In this document: positions 1 to 7,656 of the stretch, in pieces
How the letters are laid out: each line of letters begins with the position of its first letter
Numbering within the stretch: the stretch's first letter is position 1
Virus record (IMG/VR): IMGVR_UViG_3300042549_007453
Coordinates: 1 to 37,161 of that record
Origin: a virus
Strand: one strand, 5' to 3'
Length of the DNA: 37,161 nucleotides
Made by a program: the position numbers and the translations under genes
Notes under the pieces: generated by a model
The model's input: only the letters and a program-made list of their open reading frames with translations
The model's database searches: none
Told to the model about the DNA's origin: nothing

Positions 1-12
1 GGTTTTATGTCT
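1..12. repeat. 12-bp direct terminal repeat, left copy (probable cos end)
   Basis: GGTTTTATGTCT at the left end is repeated exactly at 37150-37161, the right end. A 12-nt repeat at both ends is what end-repair of 12-nt 5' overhangs would give, and lambda-type GpA terminases, the family found next door, leave 12-nt cohesive ends. It could instead be an overlap left by circular assembly. What is seen is only the repeat; cos is inferred. Confidence 0.6.
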
Positions 13-34
13 ATCGACGTATTTGAGAGCGTGC

Positions 35-115
35 GCGCAATGGCGAATGCGCAATCCCTCCGCGCAAAATCTGCGCTTTGACACTGCGCACCGCGCAAAG
101 GGCACCCCAGCGCAA
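35..115 (+). promoter_or_regulatory. GCGCAA repeat cluster, candidate terminase-binding (cosB-like) region
   Basis: GCGCAA occurs at 35, 49, 62, 93 and 110, with a further GCGCA at 86 and TTGCGC at 37128 across the end junction. The cluster lies between the terminal repeat and the small terminase gene, where lambda carries its cosB R sites. Small terminases bind such direct repeats. Binding here is inferred from position and repetition only. Confidence 0.55.
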
Positions 116-810
116 TGGCAAACCACGAAAACCGCGAACTCATCACCGCCTACTGGCGTGAAGTGCTCCCCCATTGCCAGACGAAACGCACCGCCCAGGA
201 TCACGCGAAAAAGCGCCACCCCAAGTGGATCGCATGGCTTGCCACCCAGGGGCGAAAGATCCACGACCCCAAAGTCGCGCCCACGCCAGAGGCCGTCCTC
301 GCCTTCACCTCCCGGCTTCGTGACAACCCCCCGCCACCTGCCGATGGCGATCTCCTGCCTCCCGGCCCGCTCCCCGCGCCCCCAGCCATCGACAAGCCCG
401 TCTCCGACCGCACCCCCGAGGAGCACGCCGAATGCACCGCCTGGGAGATGTTCAAAGAGAACTCCGAAGCCGCCCGCCGCTGCGCCCGAGCCGACTCCAT
501 CACCGCCGCTGGCTTCGCTCGCATCGCCTGCCAGTGCCTATCCAGCTACCATTCCGCCCGTCAAAAACGCGTCCAGTCCGACATCGAAAACCGCCGCCTC
601 CTCCCCGTCTCCGAGTATGACGCACTCTGCGACGACGTCCGCAAGCTCACCGACCTCTGGCGCTCCCTCATCCCCGACCTCGCCGCCCAGATCGACCCCG
701 CCAACCCCGCCCGCATCAACCGCCTCTTCGACGACTGGGTCCAGCGTCGCCTCAACCCCGCCATCCGGTCCTTCATCGACCCCGGCCCCACCGCCGCCCT
801 CGCCGCATGA
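115..810 (+). CDS. terminase small subunit (probable)
   Basis: A 231-residue protein encoded directly before the GpA-type large terminase and ending in an ATGA overlap with it (stop 808-810, next start 807). Its N-terminal 60 residues are basic and Trp-rich, compatible with DNA binding; residues about 70-95 are a Pro-rich linker; the C-terminal half is helical and charged and could form the oligomer or large-subunit contact. No family motif is obvious to me, so the call rests on position, size, and the repeat cluster just upstream. The start is preceded by TTGACA (78-83) at 31 nt and by no clear Shine-Dalgarno sequence. Its role would be to recognise cos DNA and recruit the packaging motor. 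Confidence 0.7.
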   Translation: MANHENRELITAYWREVLPHCQTKRTAQDHAKKRHPKWIAWLATQGRKIHDPKVAPTPEAVLAFTSRLRDNPPPPADGDLLPPGPLPAPPAIDKPVSDRTPEEHAECTAWEMFKENSEAARRCARADSITAAGFARIACQCLSSYHSARQKRVQSDIENRRLLPVSEYDALCDDVRKLTDLWRSLIPDLAAQIDPANPARINRLFDDWVQRRLNPAIRSFIDPGPTAALAA

Positions 811-2597
811 GTGATCGCCGCGCCCATCTCCTCCGCCTCGCCCTGGTCGAGCAGCGCCCCGCCGTGGTCGAGTTCCTCAGCCGTCATATTCAAATTCCCC
901 GGTCCATGTCCCCCGCCCGCGTCCATGGAGCCATGGCACCCTTCAGCCTCCAGCATCAAGGATTCGCCCAGCACATCCTCGAATGCGCCGACCCTGCCCG
1001 TGGCATCACCGACGTCACCACCTGCTCCGCCACTCAAGTCTTCAAGACCTTCGGACTCCTGATGATGCTCGTCTATCGGATGGTCAATGTGCCGAGCCCG
1101 AAGCTCATTGTTTTCCCAACCAAAGACACCGCACAAAAAGCCGTGTCGCGAAAAAAGCTCCAGCCCCTCATCAATCTCAACCCCATACTCGCCGAGCGAA
1201 AACCCGCCAACTCCGACCACTTCACCGACATGGAGATGGACATGCTCGGCGGTGCCATCCGCCTCACCGGCACCAATTCCCCCGCCAACCTCGCCTCCAC
1301 CTCCGAGCGCGACATCTTCCAGGACGAGTGCTGCAAATTTGAGCACCACTCCAACGAAGACAGCCCCGAAGCCCACCCCATGGACCTCGCCGACGAGCGC
1401 GCCAAGTCCTTCGGCCCCGACGCCTTCCGCTACAAAAGCTCGTCCCCCAACATCGTCACGCATCCCTTCTGGACCCGCTACGAAGCCGGATCCCAAACCC
1501 ACTTCCTCGTCTCCTGTCCCGAGTGCCATCACCTCTTCCCCTTTGAAGACTGGCCCGATAAAAGCCACGACTCCAAACACCCCGGCTATGAGAAGGTCGA
1601 TAGCGACTACCGCAGCCTCGTCTGGTCCCCCGAGGCCCGCGACTCACACGGCCTCTGGGTCGAACAAAAAGTCCGCGAGACCATCCGCTACATCTGCCCG
1701 TCCTGCGCCTACCCCATCCGCGAAGAAGACCGACTCCCCATGCTTGACCGCGTCGAGCCCATCGACCTCAACCCCGCCACCGCCCAGCGAAACAAATCCT
1801 TCCGCCTTCCCTCCTTCTACTCCCCCGCCCTCACCTTCGGCGACGTCGCCTGGAACCGCATCAAGCCCGCCGACCTCCTCGGCAACCATCAAAACCACGC
1901 CAACTCATGGCTTGCCAACTGTTGGTCCGACCTCGCCCATAACATCAAAGAGGAAACCGTCCGCGCCTGCATCTCCACAAATTATGGGCGCGGCTCCCTC
2001 CCCTTCCGGCCAAAGCTCCTCGTCCTCACCGCCGACCCCGGCGAAGCACTCACCCACTGGACCGTCACCGCCATCTCTCCAGAAGGCGGACTCTTCGTCA
2101 TCGACTGGGGCACCCTCCTCAGCTCCCGCGAGCTGGTCTCTGCCGACTTCCTCCGCCATCGCCTCTACACCATCCCCGGCACCGATGAGCGCATCGTCCC
2201 CCGCATCGGTTACATCGATTCTGGCTACCTCACCGAGACCCAGTATGACATCTGTGAAGCCTCCGGCGGCTTCTATTGGCCGACCAAGGGATCAGACGCC
2301 AAGCACGGCACCGTGAACGAAACCCGCGCCGCCTCCCGTCCCGGCCTGAAGCTCTACACTTATAGTGACACGCAAGCAAAAGATGACCTCTACGGCTCCC
2401 GCATCGCCCGCCGATCCACCCCCGGCTTCCACCTCCCCACCGATGCCGATGCCTCCCTCATCATGGGCCACACCGGCCAGATGAAGGACAAGTCCACCAA
2501 CCAGTGGAAACGTGTCCCTCACGACCACTACGGCGACTGCTCCAAGCTCGCCCTCATCTCCCTCTGGATCGCCCGCCTCGTCCCCGGCTTTATATAA
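807..2597 (+). CDS. terminase large subunit, GpA family
   Basis: The 596-residue packaging motor ATPase and nuclease. A Walker A-like CSATQVFKT lies at about 73-81 and a Walker B-like DIFQDECC at about 169-176, as in lambda gpA relatives. Two CxxC pairs (C237/C240 and C297/C300) form the zinc ribbon seen in this family. Acidic residues suited to the C-terminal nuclease are D410 in TADPG, D471 in YIDSG, and D573/D577 in HDHYGD. Length is near that of lambda gpA (641). The Walker A lysine context is unusual (VFKT rather than GKS/T), which is tolerated in GpA proteins. It overlaps the small subunit gene by 4 nt and should act with it at cos, feeding DNA into the procapsid through the portal. Confidence 0.93.
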   Translation: MSDRRAHLLRLALVEQRPAVVEFLSRHIQIPRSMSPARVHGAMAPFSLQHQGFAQHILECADPARGITDVTTCSATQVFKTFGLLMMLVYRMVNVPSPKLIVFPTKDTAQKAVSRKKLQPLINLNPILAERKPANSDHFTDMEMDMLGGAIRLTGTNSPANLASTSERDIFQDECCKFEHHSNEDSPEAHPMDLADERAKSFGPDAFRYKSSSPNIVTHPFWTRYEAGSQTHFLVSCPECHHLFPFEDWPDKSHDSKHPGYEKVDSDYRSLVWSPEARDSHGLWVEQKVRETIRYICPSCAYPIREEDRLPMLDRVEPIDLNPATAQRNKSFRLPSFYSPALTFGDVAWNRIKPADLLGNHQNHANSWLANCWSDLAHNIKEETVRACISTNYGRGSLPFRPKLLVLTADPGEALTHWTVTAISPEGGLFVIDWGTLLSSRELVSADFLRHRLYTIPGTDERIVPRIGYIDSGYLTETQYDICEASGGFYWPTKGSDAKHGTVNETRAASRPGLKLYTYSDTQAKDDLYGSRIARRSTPGFHLPTDADASLIMGHTGQMKDKSTNQWKRVPHDHYGDCSKLALISLWIARLVPGFI

Positions 2598-2598
2598 T
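2593..2598 (+). promoter_or_regulatory. possible -10 box ahead of the Clp N-domain gene
   Basis: TATAAT overlaps the stop codon of the large terminase and lies 27 nt before the start of the Clp N-domain gene. I see no good -35 hexamer 16-18 nt upstream, so this is a weak candidate. An own promoter would fit a late-acquired gene (moron) in the head operon. Confidence 0.3.
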
Positions 2599-2625
2599 GA
2601 TCAGTTAAGCCACTAAAGAACAGCC

Positions 2626-2985
2626 ATGAAGAAAAAAAGCACAACTCCCAAAAAGAAAGAAATCATCGTGATCAAGCAGGAAAAGGCGAAGGATACCGCA
2701 GCGTCTGGCTCTCTGGACGACTGGGCACTCAAGGTTGCAAAGGAGGGTGTGGCCAAGCTCCGGGGCCTGAATCGTAACGGCCAGCATCACACGCCCAGGC
2801 TGGTCCAAACGATGACCCGCGCCGCCATCGAAGCAGAAAAAGCGGGAGCAACATACATCGGGACGGAGCATGTGTTGCTGGCAATTCTCGCACTCGAACA
2901 AGGAACCGCTTGGCGGATGCTAGTCGCAGCGGGGATGACATACGACTCCACTAAATTCGCACTGCGTGTTCAGCTTTGTTCGTGA
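2626..2985 (+). CDS. stand-alone Clp N-terminal domain protein
   Basis: A 119-residue protein with a Lys-rich tail (residues 1-22) followed by one ClpA/ClpC-type N-domain repeat (about 56-115). The signature YIGTEHVLLAILA at 77-89 matches the family pattern (GTEHxLLxxL), with the preceding TxxxxxAxxxAEKAG helix and the following GTAWRMLVAAGM helix. Clp N-domains bind adaptors and substrates of Clp unfoldases. No AAA+ domain follows; the stop is genuine and the next gene is in another frame. Base composition is less C-rich than the flanking head genes, and a TATAAT lies upstream, so it may be an inserted cargo gene. It shares the leader CCACTAAAGA (2610-2619) with the small open frame at 11394. 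It could be a decoy or modulator of host ClpC/ClpA, or help head proteolysis; function is inference. Confidence 0.85.
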   Translation: MKKKSTTPKKKEIIVIKQEKAKDTAASGSLDDWALKVAKEGVAKLRGLNRNGQHHTPRLVQTMTRAAIEAEKAGATYIGTEHVLLAILALEQGTAWRMLVAAGMTYDSTKFALRVQLCS

Positions 2986-3009
2986 GGCTTTGACACAGCC
3001 TTCCCCGAG

Positions 3010-3342
3010 ATGCCCGCCGTCTCCATCTCCGACCTCACCGATGACTACCTCTTCGAGGCCCGCATCCTGCATCCCAGCAGCAATGCCGGCCAGCTCACCT
3101 GGCTCACCGGCCTCTACCAGGCCGAAGCCCTAGACCGCAGCGGAGCCGAGATCACAAGCGCCTCCTTCAGCGGCAACTCCCACGCCGCACAGTTCCGCGC
3201 CTCCACGCCCGAAGACCGCCGCCACGCCCTCCGCAAAGCCATCGAGCACGTCGAGGCCGTGATCGACGGAGCCACCGCCTCCCAGTTCGCCAAACCCTTC
3301 GGCTTCCGTTTCAACGGCACTCCCGCCGAAGTGCTCGGCTAA
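3010..3342 (+). CDS. head-tail joining protein (gpW position)
   Basis: A 110-residue protein between terminase/Clp gene and portal. In lambda this place holds gpW, and residues about 68-85 (STPEDRRHALRKAIEHVEAVI) look like the helical part of such connectors, though the protein is longer than gpW (68). TTGACA at 2990-2995 lies 14 nt before the ATG, with no Shine-Dalgarno match. Followed by three CCGAGAA heptads before the portal gene. Function by position only; it may equally be an uncharacterised neck protein. Confidence 0.55.
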   Translation: MPAVSISDLTDDYLFEARILHPSSNAGQLTWLTGLYQAEALDRSGAEITSASFSGNSHAAQFRASTPEDRRHALRKAIEHVEAVIDGATASQFAKPFGFRFNGTPAEVLG

Positions 3343-3366
3343 CCGAGAACCGAGAACCGAGAACCG
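3343..3366 (+). repeat. CCGAGAA heptad repeat (three copies) before portal
   Basis: CCGAGAA is tandemly repeated at 3343, 3350 and 3357, directly after the stop of the connector gene, followed by CCGCCCCCGCC and the portal ATG. Related GAGAAC tracts precede the starts at 15950 and 16928 and occur inverted at 11472-11481 and 25138-25164. Confidence 0.75.
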
Positions 3367-3374
3367 CCCCCGCC

Positions 3375-4979
3375 ATGCCCAAGAAAGCCTCCCGCGCCCC
3401 TCGCGTCACCTCCCGCGCCCCCGCCGCCCCCATCGTCAATGCCGCCCTGCCCGCCAGCACCGGCACCTACCGCACCCTACCCACCTATCAGGCATGGTCA
3501 TCCAAGCAGCTCGAAGGCATGTCCAAGAGCCGCGACCGCGTCCAGATCAGCCGCTTCCTCCAGGAAGAAATCCCCGTCGTCGGCTACTGCATCACCGCCC
3601 TACCCAAAGAAGCCATCGGCAAAGGCATCGGCCTCAAATCCATCTCCGCCAACCCCGAGTTTCGCGCTGCCGCCACCGCCCTTTACAAAGCCTGGGCCAC
3701 CTCCCGCGCCGTCGATCTCCGCAAAGAAGGCACCCTCTTTGAACTCCAGTCCCGCTGGCTCTCCGCCATCCTCGGCGATGGCGAAGCCTTCGTCCAAAAA
3801 GTCGCCGACAACACCCCGCTCACTGCCGACTGGACCCTCGCGGACAAATCCCGCCGCCGCCTCCAGCTCCAGACCCTCCTCCGCGACCAGCTCACCAACA
3901 ACGGCCTCACCACCCTCGACGCCAAAACAGGCCGCTGGATTGATGGCCTCCAATACAACGCCCTCGACCAGCTCCTCACCCTCCGCGTCATCACCGACGA
4001 CACCACCCTCGGCAGCAATCCCAAGACACTCCCCGTCCCCGCCGCCAACGTCTTCCACCTCAAGGAAAACATTCGCTTCAATCAATACCACGGCATCCCC
4101 TTTGTCTTCCGGTCCAACAAGGATCTCCTCGACGTCCTCGACCTCAAAGCCATCCGAAAACACGCCGCCAAGATTCGCTCCGCCCTGTTAGGTGCCACCA
4201 CCACCCGCGACGGCAAAGTCCCCAACGCCATGCAGGCCGCCATGGCCGCCGAAAAGACCGGCACCCCCGCCACCGATACCGGCAAACGCTTCATGGAGAT
4301 CGCCGATGGGGCCGTCATGATCCCCCTCGCCGATGGCGAAACCATGAACTTCTTCCAGGGCGGCGAAGCCATCCCCTTCAAGCAGATCCTCGAAGAACTC
4401 ACCAACCCCTTCGTCTTCGGCCTCGGCTACCCCGTGGAGTGGATCTTCTCCATGGGCTCCCTCGGCGGCACCGCCTTCCGTGGCGTCATCGAAAAAGTCC
4501 GCCGCGCCCATGAGAACCTCCGCGCCCTCCTCTACCCCTTCCTCCAGTGGACCTGGGAATGGGTCATCGCCGATGCCATGATGCCCGGCGGAGGCCTCGC
4601 CCAGTTCGCCAAAGTCGCCGACTGGAATGAGATCGACTTCGTCACCGATCCCGACCCCTCCGTCGATCTCGGACGAGATCACCGTGCCGACATGGAGCGC
4701 CTCCGCGCCAATGCAGGCACCATGGAAGACTACGTCGAGTCCCGCACCGGCGGCAGCGGTCTCTCCGTCCGCCATGCACGCATCGACGAAAAGCTCGACG
4801 ACGTCCGCTACGCCATCGCCCGCGCCACCGGCATCCAGCCCGAAGCCGTCAAGATCCCCGCCAGCATCGCCACCCTCCTCGCCATCGACCCCATCCAGCT
4901 CCAGGCCATGTCCGGCCTAGCCGCCACCCTCACCCCCGAAACCATCGCTGCCGATCTCGCCTCCCAAGACAGTCAATAA
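3375..4979 (+). CDS. portal protein, lambda gpB family
   Basis: A 534-residue portal. The basic, Ala/Pro-rich N-terminus is followed by the SRDRVQISRFLQ region. The diagnostic stretch at about 346-385 (GYPVEWIF, then GSLGGTAFRGVIEKVRRAH) corresponds to the pPxE...GG/S..N.....R signature of lambda-type portals. Length equals lambda gpB (533). It forms the dodecameric ring through which DNA enters and to which neck proteins attach. It is placed after the connector and before the head protease, as in lambda. The start at 3375 follows the heptad repeat leader. Clear call. Confidence 0.92.
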   Translation: MPKKASRAPRVTSRAPAAPIVNAALPASTGTYRTLPTYQAWSSKQLEGMSKSRDRVQISRFLQEEIPVVGYCITALPKEAIGKGIGLKSISANPEFRAAATALYKAWATSRAVDLRKEGTLFELQSRWLSAILGDGEAFVQKVADNTPLTADWTLADKSRRRLQLQTLLRDQLTNNGLTTLDAKTGRWIDGLQYNALDQLLTLRVITDDTTLGSNPKTLPVPAANVFHLKENIRFNQYHGIPFVFRSNKDLLDVLDLKAIRKHAAKIRSALLGATTTRDGKVPNAMQAAMAAEKTGTPATDTGKRFMEIADGAVMIPLADGETMNFFQGGEAIPFKQILEELTNPFVFGLGYPVEWIFSMGSLGGTAFRGVIEKVRRAHENLRALLYPFLQWTWEWVIADAMMPGGGLAQFAKVADWNEIDFVTDPDPSVDLGRDHRADMERLRANAGTMEDYVESRTGGSGLSVRHARIDEKLDDVRYAIARATGIQPEAVKIPASIATLLAIDPIQLQAMSGLAATLTPETIAADLASQDSQ

Positions 4980-4986
4980 CGTCAAC
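4971..4986 (+). repeat. 16-bp AGTCAATAACGTCAAC element
   Basis: AGTCAATAACGTCAAC spans the end of the portal gene and its stop codon and is followed by CAGGTCAATCCCGTCC and TTGACA (5011). It is repeated exactly on the other strand at 25312-25327. Confidence 0.75.
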
Positions 4987-5031
4987 CAGGTCAATCCCGT
5001 CCCTCCCCCTTTGACATCCGCCCCCCGGCGT

Positions 5032-6054
5032 ATGTCTACCTGGTTCAAAATCACCAACACCGCCTCCGGCAATGCCACCATCGACATCTTCGATGAGATC
5101 GGCTTCTGGGGCATCACCGCCAAAGACTTCGTCGCCCAGCTCCGAGCGGTGCAAAATCTGCAAACCCTCACGCTGAATATCGACAGCCCCGGCGGCTCCG
5201 TCGAAGACGGCTTCACGATTTATGATGCCATCATGGATCTCGGCATCCCCGTCACCGCCAACATTACCGGCACCGCCGCCAGCATGGCATCCGTCATCAT
5301 GCTCGCCGCCAGCAACGTCAAGATCGCCGAGCATGGCCGCGTCATGATCCACCGCGTCACCGGCGGAGCCTCCGGCAATCACGACGACATGGCCGCCGCC
5401 GCTGCCGTCATCAAACAATTCGAAGACCGCATCGTCGCCGTCTATGTCCAGCACACCGGCAAAGACGAAGCCGAGATCCGCGACCTCATGAAAGCCGAGA
5501 TGGGCACCTGGTTCTTCGGCCAAGAAGCCATCGACGCAGGCTTCGCCGATGAACTCATCAAAGGCACCAAAGCCACTGCCTTCAAACCCCAGTGGGCCAA
5601 AAACTTCACCATGCTCCCCGCCGCCCTGTTTGACACCCGCAGCGATCCGAAGCCCAACGCTCCCTCCCTACCCAAGAACATGAAAGCCATCCTCGCCCTC
5701 GCCTCCCTTGTCGGCGTCGCCCTCAAAGGCGATGAAACCGAAGACCAGATCGTCGCCGCCTGCGCCGCCCACAAGCCCGCCCCGCAGAAACTCGAACTCA
5801 ACCTCGAAGACGCCGAAACCAAAGCCCACTTCGACGGCCTCGTCACGAACGCCACCAAGCCCCTCCAGGCCAAGATCGAGGCCCTCGAAGCCCTCATCAA
5901 AAACGGCCCCGCAGGCTCCGCAGGCGCAGGCTCCCCCGTCCCGACTCCCGGCGCACCTACCGCTCCCAAAGCCCTCACCCGCGCCGAGTTCGAGGCCCTC
6001 GATCACGCCGAGCGCAGCGCCTTCATGAAAGCCGGTGGCAAGCTCACCGCCTAA
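5032..6054 (+). CDS. ClpP-like head maturation protease with scaffold-like tail
   Basis: A 340-residue serine protease of the ClpP/crotonase fold. NIDSPGGS (49-56) is the oxyanion-strand motif; S84 in GTAASMAS and H107 in MIHRVTGG are the nucleophile and base of the S14 type, and an Asp near 168-173 (QEAIDAGFADEL) closes the domain. The C-terminal 120 residues are Ala/Glu/Lys-rich and helical and look like scaffold. An in-frame ATG at 5680 (Met217) could start a free scaffold protein, as for lambda C/Nu3. I place the start at ATG 5032 and not at the TTG at 5011, because TTG at 5011 is the beginning of a TTGACA element 15 nt upstream. It processes head proteins during capsid maturation. Confidence 0.9.
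   Translation: MSTWFKITNTASGNATIDIFDEIGFWGITAKDFVAQLRAVQNLQTLTLNIDSPGGSVEDGFTIYDAIMDLGIPVTANITGTAASMASVIMLAASNVKIAEHGRVMIHRVTGGASGNHDDMAAAAAVIKQFEDRIVAVYVQHTGKDEAEIRDLMKAEMGTWFFGQEAIDAGFADELIKGTKATAFKPQWAKNFTMLPAALFDTRSDPKPNAPSLPKNMKAILALASLVGVALKGDETEDQIVAACAAHKPAPQKLELNLEDAETKAHFDGLVTNATKPLQAKIEALEALIKNGPAGSAGAGSPVPTPGAPTAPKALTRAEFEALDHAERSAFMKAGGKLTA
5680..6054 (+). CDS. possible internal-start scaffold protein (Nu3-like)
   Basis: ATG 5680 is in frame with the protease gene (Met217) and would give a 124-residue helical, charged product ending in the same stop. Lambda and many relatives make the scaffold in this way from the protease gene 3' end. There is no separate scaffold gene between protease and coat. 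I see no strong ribosome binding site before 5680, so this is inference from genome layout. Confidence 0.4.
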   Translation: MKAILALASLVGVALKGDETEDQIVAACAAHKPAPQKLELNLEDAETKAHFDGLVTNATKPLQAKIEALEALIKNGPAGSAGAGSPVPTPGAPTAPKALTRAEFEALDHAERSAFMKAGGKLTA

Positions 6055-6097
6055 CCCTCCACGTTGACACCCTCACCCAGAGACCCCGCCTAACATC

Positions 6098-7261
6098 ATG
6101 AGCAATACCCTCACTCTCACCGCCCTCACGGAAAACATCTTCCGAGCCAAAGACATCATCGCCCGTGAGCCCACGGGATTCATCCAGTCCGTTCTGGTGA
6201 ACTCCGGCTCCGAAGGCGTTTCCATCAACGGCACCGTCCTCAGCCATGTCACCGCTGAGCCGACGCTGAACACGTCCTACACGCCCGCGATGACCATCCC
6301 GGCTGCCGACGATCAGACCGTCACCACGGAAAGCATGACCATCGGCCAGGTCGCCAACGTCCGCGTTCCGCTCACCGGCGAGGCCCTCCGCCAGCTCGGC
6401 AACACCGCAGGCCAGAAGGTCATCGACGACATGATGGTCCAGGCCATCCGCAAGATCGTCAACACCATCGAATCCCATTGCGGCTCGGTGATCTACAAAG
6501 GCAGCTCCCGCGCCGTCGGCACCGCAGGCACCACGCCCTTCGGCTCCACCATCGCCATCCTCGCTGATCTCCGCCAGATCCTCGAAGACAACGGCACACC
6601 GATGAGCGATGGCGAACTCTCCACCATCATCTCCACCAGCGCAGGCACCAAGCTCCGCCAGATCGCCAACCTCTACAAGGCAAACGAAGCTGGCAGTGAC
6701 GCCCTCCTCCGCCGTGGTGAGTTGCTGAATCTGATGGGCCTCTCCATCAAGGCCTCCGCTGGCATCGCCTCGCACACGAAGGGCGCAGGCACCGGCTACG
6801 ACTTCAGCGGCTCCGAAGCCATCGGCCAGACCACCCTCGGCTTTGAAGGCGGCACCGTCAACTCCACCGGCATCAAGGCTGGCGACATCATCGCACTGGA
6901 CACCGACACGGCGAACAAATACGTCGTCAAGACCGGCAGCACCGCCACCTCCGGCGACATCGTCATCAACAACCCCGGCCTCCGTGTCGCTGGCACCACG
7001 TCCTCCGAGATCACCCTCGGCGACTCCTACACCGCCAACCTCGCCTTCCATCGCTCCGCCGTCGAGCTGGTCATGCGCCCCCCTGCAATGCCGTATGGTG
7101 GAGACTCCGCCTCCGACCGCATGACCATCGTGGACGACGTCACCGGCCTCGTCTTCGAGGTGGCCCTCTACAAAGGCTACGGCATGAACATGCTCGACTT
7201 CACCTGCCTCTACCAGGCCAAGGTCTGGAAGTCGGACTTCGTCGCCACACTCCTCGGCTAA
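6098..7261 (+). CDS. major capsid protein, P22 coat family
   Basis: A 387-residue coat protein. It follows the P22-like family order: an N-terminal DIIAREPTGFI motif (18-28), the MTIGQVANVRVPLTGEALRQL region, the YKGSSRAVGTAGTTPFGS motif (about 133-150), the NEAGSDALLRRGE motif (about 197-209), and the C-terminal NLAFHRSAVELVMRPP and DDVTGLVFEVALYKGYGM segments. It forms the HK97-fold shell. TTGACA lies at 6064-6069, 28 nt before the ATG. A strong terminator follows the gene, as is usual for a coat gene that ends a highly expressed unit. Combination with a GpA terminase and lambda-type portal is mosaic relative to both P22 and lambda. Confidence 0.9.
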   Translation: MSNTLTLTALTENIFRAKDIIAREPTGFIQSVLVNSGSEGVSINGTVLSHVTAEPTLNTSYTPAMTIPAADDQTVTTESMTIGQVANVRVPLTGEALRQLGNTAGQKVIDDMMVQAIRKIVNTIESHCGSVIYKGSSRAVGTAGTTPFGSTIAILADLRQILEDNGTPMSDGELSTIISTSAGTKLRQIANLYKANEAGSDALLRRGELLNLMGLSIKASAGIASHTKGAGTGYDFSGSEAIGQTTLGFEGGTVNSTGIKAGDIIALDTDTANKYVVKTGSTATSGDIVINNPGLRVAGTTSSEITLGDSYTANLAFHRSAVELVMRPPAMPYGGDSASDRMTIVDDVTGLVFEVALYKGYGMNMLDFTCLYQAKVWKSDFVATLLG

Positions 7262-7286
7262 TCCCCCGCTCCCGAAACCTCCACAG

Positions 7287-7315
7287 AGCCCGCTGGCATC
7301 CCCAGCGGGCTTTTT
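7287..7315 (+). terminator. rho-independent terminator after coat gene
   Basis: AGCCCGCTGG (7287-7296) pairs perfectly with CCAGCGGGCT (7302-7311) over a 5-nt loop and runs into a T tract. It lies 26 nt after the coat stop codon. Confidence 0.88.
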
Positions 7316-7322
7316 CACACCC

Positions 7323-7511
7323 ATGGCAAAACCAACCTCAAAGAGCACCGTGGAATACACCCACCGCATCGCCGAGCCCGAGCAGCTCGCCGTCCGGCTC
7401 ACCCTCGCCGCAAAAGAAGATTGGCGCGTCATCACCATCGTCCCCATCGCAGGCACCCACTACCACATCGCCTACTTGTCGCGGTCGATTGACATCCCCT
7501 CTCCCAAGTAA
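7323..7511 (+). CDS. small hypothetical protein between two terminators
   Basis: A 62-residue reading frame with ATG shortly after the coat terminator and stop before a second terminator. The protein is mixed basic/hydrophobic (AVRLTLAAKEDWRVITIVPI) and could be one small alpha/beta domain. No family recognised. Near its 3' end (7489-7494) a TTGACA occurs inside the frame. The position after the coat gene resembles decoration or connector genes, but there is no direct support. Confidence 0.55.
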   Translation: MAKPTSKSTVEYTHRIAEPEQLAVRLTLAAKEDWRVITIVPIAGTHYHIAYLSRSIDIPSPK

Positions 7512-7560
7512 TCCTTCCCTGGCTTCCTCCAGGTTTGTTGGTGTGGTCAATGGACCGCAC

Positions 7561-7603
7561 GAAGCCGCACCCCTTTTGGTTGGGGGGTGCGGCTTCTTCT
7601 TTT
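7561..7603 (+). terminator. rho-independent terminator, 13-bp stem
   Basis: GAAGCCGCACCCC (7561-7573) pairs with GGGGTGCGGCTTC (7584-7596) and is followed by TTCTTTT. With the terminator at 7287 it isolates the 62-residue gene from its neighbours. Confidence 0.88.
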
Positions 7604-7656
7604 CCGTCTCCGCCGCAGGCGTCTCCCAGTCTTCCCATTGACACCCCCTCTCCGGC

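Noticed and set aside
561-1580. 339-residue open frame on the - strand over the terminase genes
   Set aside because: Both terminase subunits on the + strand explain the region; the antisense product is Gly/Glu/Val-rich without motifs.
1087-2316. 409-residue Pro/Ser-rich open frame on the + strand inside the large terminase gene
   Set aside because: Shifted reading of C-rich codons; the GpA protein has ordered motifs in the other frame.
5011-5031. TTG start at 5011 for the head protease
   Set aside because: TTG here is the first half of the recurrent TTGACA element; ATG 5032 gives a normal N-terminus.
6044-7456. 470-residue open frame on the - strand over the coat gene
   Set aside because: The coat protein is clearly recognised on the + strand; the antisense frame crosses a terminator and has shadow composition.
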